In this document: positions 18,101-25,832 of the stretch, one piece after another
Layout: each line of letters begins with the position of its first letter
Numbering within the stretch: position 1 is the stretch's first letter
From: Flavobacterium sp. SLB02
GTDB lineage: Bacteria; Bacteroidota; Bacteroidia; Flavobacteriales; Flavobacteriaceae
DNA: 64,000 bases
Direction: 5' to 3'
Assembly (NCBI RefSeq): GCF_009664855.1
Contig: NZ_CP045928.1
Coordinates: 5,620,565 to 5,684,564 of the forward strand
Notes under the pieces: model-generated
What the model was told of the DNA's origin: nothing
Database searches by the model: none
The model's input: only the letters and a program-made list of their open reading frames with translations
Made by a program: the position numbers and the translations under genes

Positions 18101-18554
18101 TTCCAAAGAAATACAGTCTTTTTCAGCAAATCAGATTAACCAGTTAGACAAGCAAGGCACATTAGATATTGTTATTGCTGGAAATAATGTAACTTTATCA
18201 CTAGAAGACGTCGAAATAACATCTCAGGATATCGAAGGTTGGCTGGTTGCAAATTCAAACGGAATAACAGTTGCGCTTGATATTACAATCTCTGAAGAAT
18301 TGAAAAACGAAGGTGTCGCAAGAGAGTTGGTAAACAGAATTCAAAATATCCGTAAAGATTCAGGATTTGAAGTTACCGATAAGATTAAAGTTCAAATAAA
18401 ACGAAATGGTATTTTAGAAGAAGCAATTCTAAAAAATATAGACTATATTAAGTCTGAGACATTAACAGATGAATTGGTTTTTGTGGATAGTTTAGAAAAC
18501 GGCACAGAAATTGAATTTGATGATATAAAAACAATGATATTAATTTCAAAATAA
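15153..18554 (+). CDS. ileS: Isoleucyl-tRNA synthetase
   Basis: Class I aminoacyl-tRNA synthetase charging tRNA-Ile, 1133 residues. The HIGH-type motif is G-I-H-H in P-S-A-N-G-L-P-G-I-H-H near residue 57. The K-M-S-K-S-K-G-N loop is near residue 690. The CP1 editing domain lies between (T-T-P-W-T-L-P-S-N and G-T-G-V-V-H motifs). The length and the absence of a C-terminal zinc finger place it with the eukaryote-like IleS2 class, which in known cases is insensitive to mupirocin. It is followed after 7 bases by the DksA-like gene, so the two are co-transcribed. Confidence 0.97.
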   Translation: MSTKFTEYKGLDLPTVASEVLDFWKKENIFEKSVTTREGAEPYVFFEGPPSANGLPGIHHVMARAIKDIFCRYKTQKGFQVKRKAGWDTHGLPVELGTEKELGITKEDIGKTISIEEYNEACKKTVMRYTDVWNDLTEKMGYWVDMEDPYVTYKPKYMESVWWLLKQIYDKGLLYKGYTIQPYSPKAGTGLSSHEVNQPGAYRDVTDTTIVAQFKTLPETLPGFLQGFGDIHILAWTTTPWTLPSNTALTVGPKIDYVLVKTFNQYTFEPINVVLAKSLVGKQFGKGFFLSEDDADFDNVKEGDKKLPYKILAEAKGADLVEIRYEQLLPYVLPYQNAENAFRVIAGDFVTTEDGTGVVHTAPTFGADDAKVAKEAKPEVPPMLVLDETGTAVPLVDLQGKFTSHLGELAGKYVKNEYYDAGQAPERSVDVEIAIRLKEENKAFKVEKYVHSYPHSWRTDEPLLYYPLDSWFIKVTDVKDRMFDLNETINWKPKSTGEGRFGNWLKNANDWNLSRSRYWGIPLPIWRTEDKKEEVLIGSVEELYNAIEKSIEAGFQKENPFKGFEIGNMAESNYDLIDLHKNVVDQITLVSASGQPMKRESDLIDVWFDSGAMPYAQWHYPFENRDKIDENKDFPANFIAEGVDQTRGWFYTLHAIGTLVFDKVAYKNVVSNGLVLDKDGIKMSKSKGNTIDPFKTIEEYGPDATRWYMIMNANPWDNLKFDLDGIAEVRRKFFGTLYNTYSFFSLYANIDGFKYEEAEIQLNERPEIDQWIISELHSLIKFVDECYEDYEPTKAARAISDFVQENLSNWYVRLCRRRFWKGEYAHDKIAAYQTLYTCLLTISKLSAPIAPFFMDKLYKDLTSSTGSEQYSSVHLAQFPKFVENFVNKTLESKMQKAQTISSLVLSLRKKEMIKVRQPLQKVMIPVLDENQRAEILAISELVKAEVNVKEIILLEDDSDILVKQIKPNFKALGPRFGKDMGLISKEIQSFSANQINQLDKQGTLDIVIAGNNVTLSLEDVEITSQDIEGWLVANSNGITVALDITISEELKNEGVARELVNRIQNIRKDSGFEVTDKIKVQIKRNGILEEAILKNIDYIKSETLTDELVFVDSLENGTEIEFDDIKTMILISK

Positions 18555-18561
18555 ATATAAA

Positions 18562-18942
18562 ATGATAGATGAAATTACAAGATACTCTGACGCTGATTTG
18601 GCAGAGTTCAAAGAAATAATCCAAAATAAAATACAAAAAGCACAAGCCGATCTGGATTTAATAAAAAGTGCTTACATGAATGATTTGAATAACGGAACAG
18701 ATGATACTTCTCCGACTTTTAAAGCATTTGAAGAAGGAAGCGAAACAATGTCTAAAGAAGCAAACTCACAGTTAGCTATCAGACAGGAAAAGTTTATACG
18801 CGACCTAAAAAACGCCTTATTCCGTGTAGAAAATAAAACTTACGGTATTTGTAAAGTAACAGGTAAATTAATTGGCAAAGAAAGGCTAAAAATCGTTCCT
18901 CATGCAACAATGAGTATCGAAGCGAAGAACTTGCAACGATAA
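18562..18942 (+). CDS. DksA/TraR-family protein lacking most zinc cysteines
   Basis: 126 residues with the long N-terminal coiled-coil expected of DksA-like proteins (L-A-E-F-K-E-I-I-Q-N-K-I-Q-K-A-Q-A-D-L) and a C-terminal finger-like fold, Y-G-I-C-K-V-T-G-K-L-I-G-K-E-R-L. Compared with the C-x2-C-x17-C-x2-C of E. coli DksA, only the first Cys remains: the second is Thr, and the last pair is Ser and Ala in A-T-M-S-I-E-A-K. Binding to the RNA polymerase secondary channel is inferred from family. It is co-transcribed with ileS and ends in a terminator. Confidence 0.85.
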   Translation: MIDEITRYSDADLAEFKEIIQNKIQKAQADLDLIKSAYMNDLNNGTDDTSPTFKAFEEGSETMSKEANSQLAIRQEKFIRDLKNALFRVENKTYGICKVTGKLIGKERLKIVPHATMSIEAKNLQR

Positions 18943-18960
18943 TAAATACTTAATTAAATA

Positions 18961-18988
18961 AGCGCTCCTTTTAGGGGCGTTTTTTTTT
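18961..18988 (+). terminator. Terminator of ileS-dksA unit
   Basis: CGCTCC at 18963-18968 pairs with GGGGCG at 18974-18979 (one G-T), followed by nine T. The gap 18990-19198 holds no gene; it contains a short inverted pair (AGAACTATCCTGATTAGAGATAGTTCT region at 19149-19175) that may terminate the oppositely oriented Roadblock genes. Confidence 0.75.
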
Positions 18989-19198
18989 GTTTTTTTTGTT
19001 TAATGTTTTGTAGTAATGTTTTTAAGGTGAGGTGTAAACCTTTTGAAAGAATTTGATTATAATTAAAAAAGAAGTGCTAAAATTATAATTCAATTTTTTG
19101 TAAGAAGTGGAAAGTATGCGATTTGGGCAACGAAAAGTTTTTTTTAATTAGAACTATCCTGATTAGAGATAGTTCTAATTAAAAAATAAAAATAAAAA

Positions 19199-19579
19199 CT
19201 AAGCTAAGTTTTTCTCTAATTCTAATTTGTGTTTTTTTAATACAGCTCTTGTCATTCCTAAATTTGCTTTAGTTGAATCTGCCGCAAGATAGATCATGAA
19301 TTTTTTGTTTGGAGAAATATCGATAATGTGAATTTGATTCGAAAGTGTGATCAAAATATCTTCGATATCCTGGTTTAAATTTAAGGCTTTTACTGCGCTT
19401 AATTTGGCTTTTACAACTTCAAGATTATAGGCTGCTGCAAGTTCAGGATCGAACGCTGGGTCAATTGTTAGGTTTCCAAAGCTTAATCCTGATTCAATTT
19501 CGGTTACAGCTACCGCTATAAAGCCGTTTACGTTAGTTTTCATTTCATTTAAAAAAACGTTTAAAAAGTCGTTACTCAT
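19199..19579 (-). CDS. Roadblock/LC7-like protein B, copy 1
   Basis: 126 residues, no signal peptide. It is closely related to the 124-residue product of 31872-32246: both share N-G-F-I-A-V, F-D-P-E-L-A, A-Y-N-L-E-V-V-K-A-K-L, D-I-L-I-T-L, Q-I-H-I-I-D and D-S-T-K-A-N-L-G. The closing strand-helix with S-T-K-A-N-L-G resembles the A-N-L-G end of Roadblock/LC7 domains, so it is probably a divergent member of the profilin-like fold. It lies 34 bases downstream of a canonical Roadblock gene, giving an A-B operon. Family function: dimeric regulators or scaffolds of small GTPases (MglB). No GTPase is nearby. Confidence 0.7.
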   Translation of the reverse strand: MSNDFLNVFLNEMKTNVNGFIAVAVTEIESGLSFGNLTIDPAFDPELAAAYNLEVVKAKLSAVKALNLNQDIEDILITLSNQIHIIDISPNKKFMIYLAADSTKANLGMTRAVLKKHKLELEKNLA

Positions 19580-19613
19580 AGTTTAGGGTTGTTTTTGGGT
19601 TAATAGATTTATG

Positions 19614-19970
19614 TTATTTTAATAGGGAATTCTTACTTAATTCTGTGGCGACTTCATCAGTTGAGCGCATTAATAAACCCAGATTACTTCCGTCTTTCGA
19701 AAATGCAATTATAAAGTTTGTGCCGCTTATTTTATTTCCAATTACAACGCCTTCTGAAGTTTTTAGAAATAGTTGTTTTAATACACCTTTATCTAAATCA
19801 ATTAAGAATTTTTCGCTCATTGATAAGATTGCAGCACTCATTGCCGCAACACTATCTGCATAATCGATGTGTAATGATGTGATTAATTTTCCTTTTCCGT
19901 TTATTATTAATGCAGCAGAAGATTTTGTGGTAACCAGAAAGTCGTTTAGGGTAGATGTTATTTCAGTCAT
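19614..19970 (-). CDS. Roadblock/LC7 domain protein A, copy 1
   Basis: 118 residues. The Roadblock pattern is clear: A-A-L-I-I-N-G-K-G-K-L-I-T-S, then A-A-M-S-A-A-I-L-S-M-S-E-K, L-F-L-K-T-S-E-G-V-V-I-G, and N-L-G-L-L-M-R at the end. It is the first gene of a minus-strand pair inserted between the ileS-dksA unit and lspA. Fold equivalent to 31533-31853, but the sequences have diverged. Family members act as homodimers or heterodimers that bind small Ras-like GTPases; partner unknown here. Confidence 0.8.
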   Translation of the reverse strand: MTEITSTLNDFLVTTKSSAALIINGKGKLITSLHIDYADSVAAMSAAILSMSEKFLIDLDKGVLKQLFLKTSEGVVIGNKISGTNFIIAFSKDGSNLGLLMRSTDEVATELSKNSLLK

Positions 19971-20148
19971 ATTTGTAGGATTTAGGAAAACTGTTAAAAT
20001 TAATTTATTTTGATGGCTATTGGTGAGGAATATTGCTTATTGATCTAAACAAGTGTTAATTTTTACTAACAAATATAAATTAAATTATGTATCATTGTAA
20101 TAGCAAATCATTAATAATTTTATTTATTTAACATAAAAAACTTACACA

Positions 20149-20373
20149 ATGGCTAAAGTATTGAAATTCAAAGATGTAAACTCTGACGTAGAGCACAGAA
20201 TGAAGGAATTTGAAAAAATTCGAATTAAATTTAAAGCTGATGTAAAAAAGGCTGAAGCCAAAAAGGCAACCGCTGGAAAAGAGGGTAAAGGCCTGCTTAA
20301 GTCTATTTCTGAATTTTTTGCCGATACGCCAAAGACTCCAAAGGCACCAGTCCAGCCAAATACTAAAAAATAG
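20149..20373 (+). CDS. Small basic hypothetical protein next to the Roadblock pair
   Basis: 74 residues, Lys-rich (roughly one quarter). There is an N-terminal amphipathic helix with E-H-R-M-K-E-F-E-K-I-R, an Ala/Lys stretch, then an A-D-T-P-K-T-P-K-A-P tail rich in Pro. No membrane segment. It is divergent from the Roadblock operon and has its own perfect terminator, so it is likely expressed. I do not recognise the family. Confidence 0.65.
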   Translation: MAKVLKFKDVNSDVEHRMKEFEKIRIKFKADVKKAEAKKATAGKEGKGLLKSISEFFADTPKTPKAPVQPNTKK

Positions 20374-20432
20374 ACCTTATATAAGAATAAATAAATTATC
20401 TGACATGCCTTAGTTTGTGGCAGAAAAGAATT

Positions 20433-20458
20433 AACGCTCCATTGGGAGCGTTTTTTTT
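20433..20458 (+). terminator. Terminator before lspA
   Basis: AACGCTCC at 20433-20440 pairs perfectly with GGAGCGTT at 20445-20452 over an ATTG loop, then T to 20458. The lspA -7 box TACTTTTG lies at 20470-20477. Confidence 0.85.
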
Positions 20459-20497
20459 GATTAAATTGTTACTTTTGCCCCATCAAAATTTAATAAA

Positions 20498-21097
20498 ATG
20501 TCATTACCAAAAGCGTATTTCCTTATATTCTTAGTTTTAATTGTTGATCAGCTTTCAAAAATATACGTAAAAACAAACTTTGTTTTAGGTGAAGAAGTTG
20601 TCGTTTTTGATTGGTTTAGAATTCATTTTATAGAAAATGAAGGAATGGCCTGGGGAACAAAAATACCGGGACAATACGGAAAGTTGATTTTGACTGTTTT
20701 TAGAATCTTTGCTGTATTTGGGATTGCATATTGGTTGTCTGATTCAATTAAGAAACGTCATTCCAATTATTTGATCGTTGCAATTGCCTTAATTTTTGCG
20801 GGAGCTGCCGGAAATATTATTGATTCTGTTTTTTACGGGATTATTTTTGATGACAGTCACGGTAATCTGGCAACACTATTCTCGCCGGAACCTTACGGAA
20901 CATGGTTTCATGGTTTGGTAGTAGATATGTTTTATTTCCCTCTTTGGAGAGGTACTTTGCCAGCTTGGTTCCCTGTTTGGGGAGGCGAAGAGGTTTCTTT
21001 TTTTAATGCTATTTTTAATTTTGCCGATATGGCGATTTCTACAGGTGTTGGGATTTTGTTATTTTTTAATAAAAGAGCCTTTCCTAAAACTGCATAA
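20498..21097 (+). CDS. lspA: Lipoprotein signal peptidase (signal peptidase II)
   Basis: Inner-membrane aspartyl protease that removes signal peptides from prolipoproteins. 199 residues with four predicted membrane segments. Conserved blocks: V-D-Q-L-S-K near 17-21, E-N-E-G-M-A-W-G, G-A-A-G-N-I-I-D near 102-109, V-V-D-M-F at 141-145 and F-N-F-A-D at 173-177. Asp143 and Asp177 are the likely catalytic pair. It is longer than the E. coli enzyme because of an insert around 117-160, common in Bacteroidota. In this window it would process at least the lipoproteins encoded at 3025, 40043 and 58921. Confidence 0.95.
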   Translation: MSLPKAYFLIFLVLIVDQLSKIYVKTNFVLGEEVVVFDWFRIHFIENEGMAWGTKIPGQYGKLILTVFRIFAVFGIAYWLSDSIKKRHSNYLIVAIALIFAGAAGNIIDSVFYGIIFDDSHGNLATLFSPEPYGTWFHGLVVDMFYFPLWRGTLPAWFPVWGGEEVSFFNAIFNFADMAISTGVGILLFFNKRAFPKTA

Positions 21098-21104
21098 ATT
21101 TTTA

Positions 21105-21193
21105 AAATCCAATAATTCAAAATTCCAAATTCCAATAACTGTGTGATAAATACGTCAGACGTTGGAATTTGGAATTTTTCATTATTTGGATTT
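21105..21193. repeat. Long inverted repeat of the TTGGAATTTGG family
   Basis: The left arm 21105-21135 (starting AAATCCAATAATTC, ending CCAAATTCCAA) pairs with the right arm 21162-21193 (TTGGAATTTGGAATTT then CATTATTTGGATTT), a stem of about 31 bp with a few mismatches. A third partial copy (GAATTTAGAATTTCCATTATTGG) follows at 21218-21240. It may terminate lspA transcription. Related arms are at 5039-5080 and 44014-44029. Confidence 0.7.
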
Positions 21194-21285
21194 AGTATTT
21201 GATCCACCTATATATTTGAATTTAGAATTTCCATTATTGGGGTTTAATATTTATTGTGCTATTTTTACATTATAAAACTAAAGTT

Positions 21286-24200
21286 ATGCAAAGTCCGTCC
21301 TTTTCCCTTTATGATGCCTCTGCAGGTTCAGGAAAGACCTATACTTTGGTGAAAGAATATCTTAAAATTATTCTTTCTTCTCCTAAAAATGATGCTTATC
21401 GAAATATCCTTGCCATAACTTTTACCAATAAAGCGGTTCATGAAATGAAAAGCCGTATTGTGGGAAGTTTGTCTGAATTTACAAAAGAAGAACCTTCTGG
21501 AAAAGCATTGGATTTAATGGAAAACTTGTCTCGGGACACGGGACTTTCTGTTATTAAAATCAAAACAAAATCGCAAAATATCATCAAGCATCTTATTCAT
21601 AACTATGCTGCCTTTGATATTTCTACAATCGATAAGTTTACGCACAAGGTAATTCGTGCTTTTGCTCATGACTTGAATTTGCCCATGACTTTTGAGGTTA
21701 CTTTAGATACTGAAAATTTATTGACAGAAGCGGTTGATGCTATTATTGCGCAAGCCGGACAGGACGAAACACTGACCAAATTGCTGATCGATTTTACGAT
21801 GGAAAAAACCGACGACGATAAGAGTTGGGATATATCGCGTGAAATTTTAGATACAGGAAGATTGGTCTTGAATGAAAATAATAGAAATGAAATTTCTCAT
21901 TTTCAGGATAAATCTATTGAAGAGTTTGTAGTTATAAAAAAGAAAATGCTGGCTCTTTGTAAAGATCTGGAATCTGCAAATGAAGTTTTTGCTACAGAAG
22001 CTCTTGCTTTGATCGATAAAAACGGAATTGATTTAAAATCATTTTCCCGCGGAACTTTTCCGAATCATTTAGAAAGTATTCGGGATGGAAAATTTAATCC
22101 GCGAAATAAAACGTTTCATGAATTTGATGATATCGGGATTAATAAAACGGCCAAAGACAAAGCGTTAATCGAAAATATTATTCCGGAGCTGCTTCAGATT
22201 CTGGAAAAAATTTATAAGAATTTTGAAAAAAGAGATTTTTATAAAGCATTTCTAAAAAATATAACACCGCTTTCTCTTTTAAATACCGTTAGTAATGAGT
22301 TGGCGAAAATTCAGGCCGAACAAAATATTCTGTCTATTTCTGAATTTAATGCGATCATTCATCGTGAAATTCAGAATCAGCCCGCGCCATTTATATATGA
22401 ACGTATAGGCGAACGCTATCGTCATTTTTTTATTGATGAATTTCAGGATACCTCAGAGATGCAATGGCAAAATCTGATTCCGCTAATCGATAATTCGCTT
22501 TCAGGATTAGATGATTTAGGTAATAAAGGAACTTTGATGATTGTGGGAGATCCCAAACAATCTATTTATCGCTGGCGAGGTGGTAAAGCAGAACAATTTA
22601 TAGAGTTGAGTAAAGGCCTGAATCCTTTTAATAATCCTGAAAAAGTAATAAAACATTTAGATACCAATTATAGAAGTTATAGTGAAGTAATCGATTTTAA
22701 TAATTCCTTTTTTAAATTGATTTCGACTGAATTTTCAAATGAAGACTATAAAAATTTATACGAAAATCATAGTTTTCAAAACTCAAATTCAAAAAAAGGA
22801 GGTTATGTCAATATTTCTTTTCTTCCAATAATCGAAAAGTCGGATTTTGCAGATGAAGAAGATGTAGTTGAAAAATCGGATTTATATGTTTTAGCAACAT
22901 TAAACACGATTCAAAAAGTAGTTCTTGAAGGTTTTGAATATAATGATATCGTTATTCTGACTCGAAAAAGAGATCAGGGAATTGCGATTGCCAATTATTT
23001 GACAGAACAAAATATTCCGCTTTTGTCTTCAGAAACCTTGATGATTCAAAATGCGACAGAAGTTCGATTAATTGTTCATTTGCTAAAATATCTGCACAAT
23101 AGTGCTGATCTTGAGTCAAAAGCTAATTTTCTGCATTTTTTGGCTTCGAACAAAGAAATTCAAATGCCTATTCATGACTTTATTGCTCAGGGAATGGCGC
23201 ATAAATTAGAAGTTGATTTTGAAAAATGGCTTCTGAGTTTTGATGTTGCTTTATCTTTTGAAAATATTAGAAAAAAGTCACTTTATGAAGCAGTAGAAAT
23301 TATCATTTCGAAATTTGTGCCTCTCGCAGAAGGAAATGCTTACGTACAATTTTTTCTGGATATCGTTTTAGAAAGAGATATTAGAAATCAAGCCGGAATC
23401 GCAGATTTTCTTGGATATTGGGATAAAAATGCGGGAAGATTTAGTATTCCTTCCCCGGAAGGGATTAATGCAGTTAGAATCATGACCATTCATAAATCGA
23501 AAGGTTTAGAGTTTCCTGTGGTAATTATGCCTTTTGCCGAAGAAGATTATAATCGAAAGCCAAAAGATAAATTATGGCTCGATACTGAAGATGTTGATTT
23601 GGATGTTCCGAAAGCTTTAATTGATAATAGCAGTGCTGTTGAAGGTTTTGGTGAAAGTGCTTCGAATGTTTTTAATTTAAAGAAGCAAGAAGAATTGCTC
23701 GATAATATTAATGTTTTGTACGTGGCACTGACTCGTGCAGAAGAACATTTGTATGTTATTTCTCAGTCTTTAAAAGAAAGAAAAGATGGTGAGTTTCCTA
23801 GTAATATGGCCTCTTTTTTTATTAAATATTTAATTAATAAAGGGGATTACGATTCTGATAAATTAGAATATGAATTTGGAAGTAAAACCAGGCTTTCAAA
23901 AGCGACAGAATTAATCGATTTGGTGAAAACGATTCCTGTGGTTTTAGATGTTTTAAATCCTAAAAACATCAAAATAGCACAACGAGAATCCTTAATGTGG
24001 GGAACGCATCAGCAAGAAGCGATAGCGTACGGAAATATAGTTCACGAGATTTTAGCTTTTGTTAAAGATAAGTCAGATGTGGATTTGGCCATTGCGAAAG
24101 CGATCGAAAATGGTTTGATTACAATTGATCAGGTCGATATGGTTTTGAAATCGCTTCGCGAAATTGTAAATCATCCTGAATTAGCTATTTGTTTTGATGG

Positions 24201-24444
24201 AAATTATACTATTTTAAATGAGCAAACAATCGTTCAGAAAGAAGGCAGGATATTAAAGCCGGATAGAATTGTTTTAACTCCAAATAAAGAAGCTTATCTT
24301 TTAGATTATAAGACAGGAGTAATAAACTCAAAATACACACAGCAAATTCAAGAATATCAGGATGCTATTGAAGATTTAGGATACAAAGTGTTAAAAAAGG
24401 CTTTGGTGTATATAGGAACAGGAATCGATGTAGTAAATTTGTGA
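21286..24444 (+). CDS. AddA-like UvrD-family helicase/nuclease
   Basis: 1052 residues from ATG 21286, chosen over a GTG at 21256 because homologous N-termini begin just before S-L-Y-D-A-S-A-G-S-G-K-T, the Walker A motif (residues 8-19). Other superfamily 1 motifs are N-I-L-A-I-T-F-T-N-K-A (Ia), F-I-D-E-F-Q-D-T-S (II), V-G-D-P-K-Q-S-I-Y-R-W-R-G-G (III), T-N-Y-R-S (IV), I-H-K-S-K-G-L-E-F (V) and Y-V-A-L-T-R-A (VI). The C-terminus has a RecB-type nuclease core, K-P-D-R-I-V then L-L-D-Y-K-T-G. With the AddB-like gene at 27360 it should form a double-strand-break end-resection enzyme. Confidence 0.88.
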   Translation: MQSPSFSLYDASAGSGKTYTLVKEYLKIILSSPKNDAYRNILAITFTNKAVHEMKSRIVGSLSEFTKEEPSGKALDLMENLSRDTGLSVIKIKTKSQNIIKHLIHNYAAFDISTIDKFTHKVIRAFAHDLNLPMTFEVTLDTENLLTEAVDAIIAQAGQDETLTKLLIDFTMEKTDDDKSWDISREILDTGRLVLNENNRNEISHFQDKSIEEFVVIKKKMLALCKDLESANEVFATEALALIDKNGIDLKSFSRGTFPNHLESIRDGKFNPRNKTFHEFDDIGINKTAKDKALIENIIPELLQILEKIYKNFEKRDFYKAFLKNITPLSLLNTVSNELAKIQAEQNILSISEFNAIIHREIQNQPAPFIYERIGERYRHFFIDEFQDTSEMQWQNLIPLIDNSLSGLDDLGNKGTLMIVGDPKQSIYRWRGGKAEQFIELSKGLNPFNNPEKVIKHLDTNYRSYSEVIDFNNSFFKLISTEFSNEDYKNLYENHSFQNSNSKKGGYVNISFLPIIEKSDFADEEDVVEKSDLYVLATLNTIQKVVLEGFEYNDIVILTRKRDQGIAIANYLTEQNIPLLSSETLMIQNATEVRLIVHLLKYLHNSADLESKANFLHFLASNKEIQMPIHDFIAQGMAHKLEVDFEKWLLSFDVALSFENIRKKSLYEAVEIIISKFVPLAEGNAYVQFFLDIVLERDIRNQAGIADFLGYWDKNAGRFSIPSPEGINAVRIMTIHKSKGLEFPVVIMPFAEEDYNRKPKDKLWLDTEDVDLDVPKALIDNSSAVEGFGESASNVFNLKKQEELLDNINVLYVALTRAEEHLYVISQSLKERKDGEFPSNMASFFIKYLINKGDYDSDKLEYEFGSKTRLSKATELIDLVKTIPVVLDVLNPKNIKIAQRESLMWGTHQQEAIAYGNIVHEILAFVKDKSDVDLAIAKAIENGLITIDQVDMVLKSLREIVNHPELAICFDGNYTILNEQTIVQKEGRILKPDRIVLTPNKEAYLLDYKTGVINSKYTQQIQEYQDAIEDLGYKVLKKALVYIGTGIDVVNL

Positions 24445-24525
24445 AGAAATTAATCAGATGTTAAAGAGAAATTTGAGTCTTAATAGGTTTAAGTTGTTAA
24501 TTTTTAACGTTTTAAATAAATAGAA

Positions 24526-25719
24526 ATGTACGGTAAAATAAAAGAACATTTGCAAAGTGAGTTGCAGACTATTGAAGAAAACGGAATTTTTAAAAAGGAA
24601 CGAATTATAACTTCTGCTCAGGATGCAGAAATTACTATTTCGACAGGAGAAAAGGTGTTGAATTTTTGTGCCAACAATTATTTGGGACTTTCGTCGCATC
24701 CTGAAGTAGTGCAGGCTGCAAAGGACGCTATGGATACTCATGGTTTCGGAATGTCGTCAGTACGTTTTATTTGCGGAACTCAGGATATTCATAAAACATT
24801 AGAAAAAAAGATTGCTGATTTTTATGGTACAGAAGACACTATTCTTTACGCAGCAGCTTTTGATGCTAATGGTGGTGTTTTTGAACCATTGTTAGGAGAA
24901 AACGATGCAATTATTTCGGATAGTTTGAATCACGCTTCTATTATTGATGGAGTTCGTTTGTGTAAAGCAGCACGTTACCGTTATGAAAATAGCAATATGG
25001 AAGATTTAGAACAGCAGTTGATTAAAGCTAATGAAGCTGGAGCTCGTTTTAAATTAATAGTTACTGATGGAGTTTTCTCTATGGATGGTCTAGTGGCGCC
25101 TTTAGATAAAATTTGTGACCTGGCAGATAAGTACGATGCGATGGTTATGGTAGATGAATGTCACGCGGCAGGATTTATCGGTGCAACTGGTAAAGGTACA
25201 CTTGAAGCAAAAGGTGTTATGGGAAGAGTTGATATTATAACCGGGACTCTTGGAAAAGCACTTGGTGGAGCAATGGGAGGTTATACAACTGCTAAAAAAG
25301 AAATAATCGAATTATTGCGTCAGCGTTCGCGTCCGTATTTATTTTCGAACTCATTAGCGCCTGCTATTGTTGGTGCTTCTATAAAAGTTTTTGAACTGTT
25401 AGAAAAAGATACTTCTTTACGTGATAAATTAGAGTGGAATACAAACTACTTTAAAGATGGAATGAAAAAAGCCGGTTTTGATATCATTGATGGAGATTCT
25501 GCAATAGTTCCTGTGATGTTATATGATGCAAAACTATCACAAATGATGGCCAATGAACTTTTGAAAGAAGGTATTTATGTAATAGGATTCTTCTTTCCGG
25601 TTGTGCCTAAGGAAAAAGCCAGAATTAGGGTTCAATTATCTGCTGCACATACTAAAGACCACTTAGATAGAGCTATAGCAGCCTTTACAGTTGTCGGAAA
25701 AATGTTAAAAGTTATATAA
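24526..25719 (+). CDS. kbl: Glycine C-acetyltransferase (2-amino-3-ketobutyrate CoA ligase)
   Basis: 397 residues, an alpha-oxoamine synthase of PLP fold type I. It cleaves 2-amino-3-oxobutyrate with CoA to glycine and acetyl-CoA in threonine breakdown. Visible motifs are N-F-C-A-N-N-Y-L-G-L, G-x-G-M-S-S-V-R-F-I-C-G-T, D-E-C-H-A-A-G (Asp210) and T-G-T-L-G-K-A-L-G-G with the PLP Lys244. Serine palmitoyltransferase-like paralogues share this fold, but the N-terminus and G-F-G-M-S-S-V-R fit Kbl. No threonine dehydrogenase gene is adjacent. It sits between the AddA- and AddB-like genes, apparently unrelated in function. Confidence 0.92.
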   Translation: MYGKIKEHLQSELQTIEENGIFKKERIITSAQDAEITISTGEKVLNFCANNYLGLSSHPEVVQAAKDAMDTHGFGMSSVRFICGTQDIHKTLEKKIADFYGTEDTILYAAAFDANGGVFEPLLGENDAIISDSLNHASIIDGVRLCKAARYRYENSNMEDLEQQLIKANEAGARFKLIVTDGVFSMDGLVAPLDKICDLADKYDAMVMVDECHAAGFIGATGKGTLEAKGVMGRVDIITGTLGKALGGAMGGYTTAKKEIIELLRQRSRPYLFSNSLAPAIVGASIKVFELLEKDTSLRDKLEWNTNYFKDGMKKAGFDIIDGDSAIVPVMLYDAKLSQMMANELLKEGIYVIGFFFPVVPKEKARIRVQLSAAHTKDHLDRAIAAFTVVGKMLKVI

Positions 25720-25763
25720 TTTCCACATACGGAAATTTTTGTAGGTTTTTTTTAACATTTCAT

Positions 25764-25794
25764 TTTGTATTTAAAAAATTTGGTGTTACTTTTG
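25764..25794 (+). promoter_or_regulatory. Consensus Bacteroidota promoter of ompA
   Basis: TTTG at 25764-25767, exactly 19 bp, then TACTTTTG at 25787-25794, a full match to TTTG-N19-TAnnTTTG. The start codon follows 38 bases later. This is the clearest promoter in the window and fits a highly expressed outer-membrane protein. Confidence 0.85.
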
Positions 25795-25832
25795 CTTGTA
25801 ATTAACTAAATTGTAATTAAAAAAAATTAAGT

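Noticed and set aside
19199..20373. MglA-type GTPase partner for the Roadblock genes
   Set aside because: None of the neighbouring frames contains G-x-x-x-x-G-K-(S/T) with N-K-x-D motifs, so a classical MglAB operon is not present here.
21256..21285. GTG start adding ten residues to the AddA-like protein
   Set aside because: The conserved sequence begins at the ATG 21286, directly before the Walker A region, and the added residues look like promoter-type AT-rich DNA.
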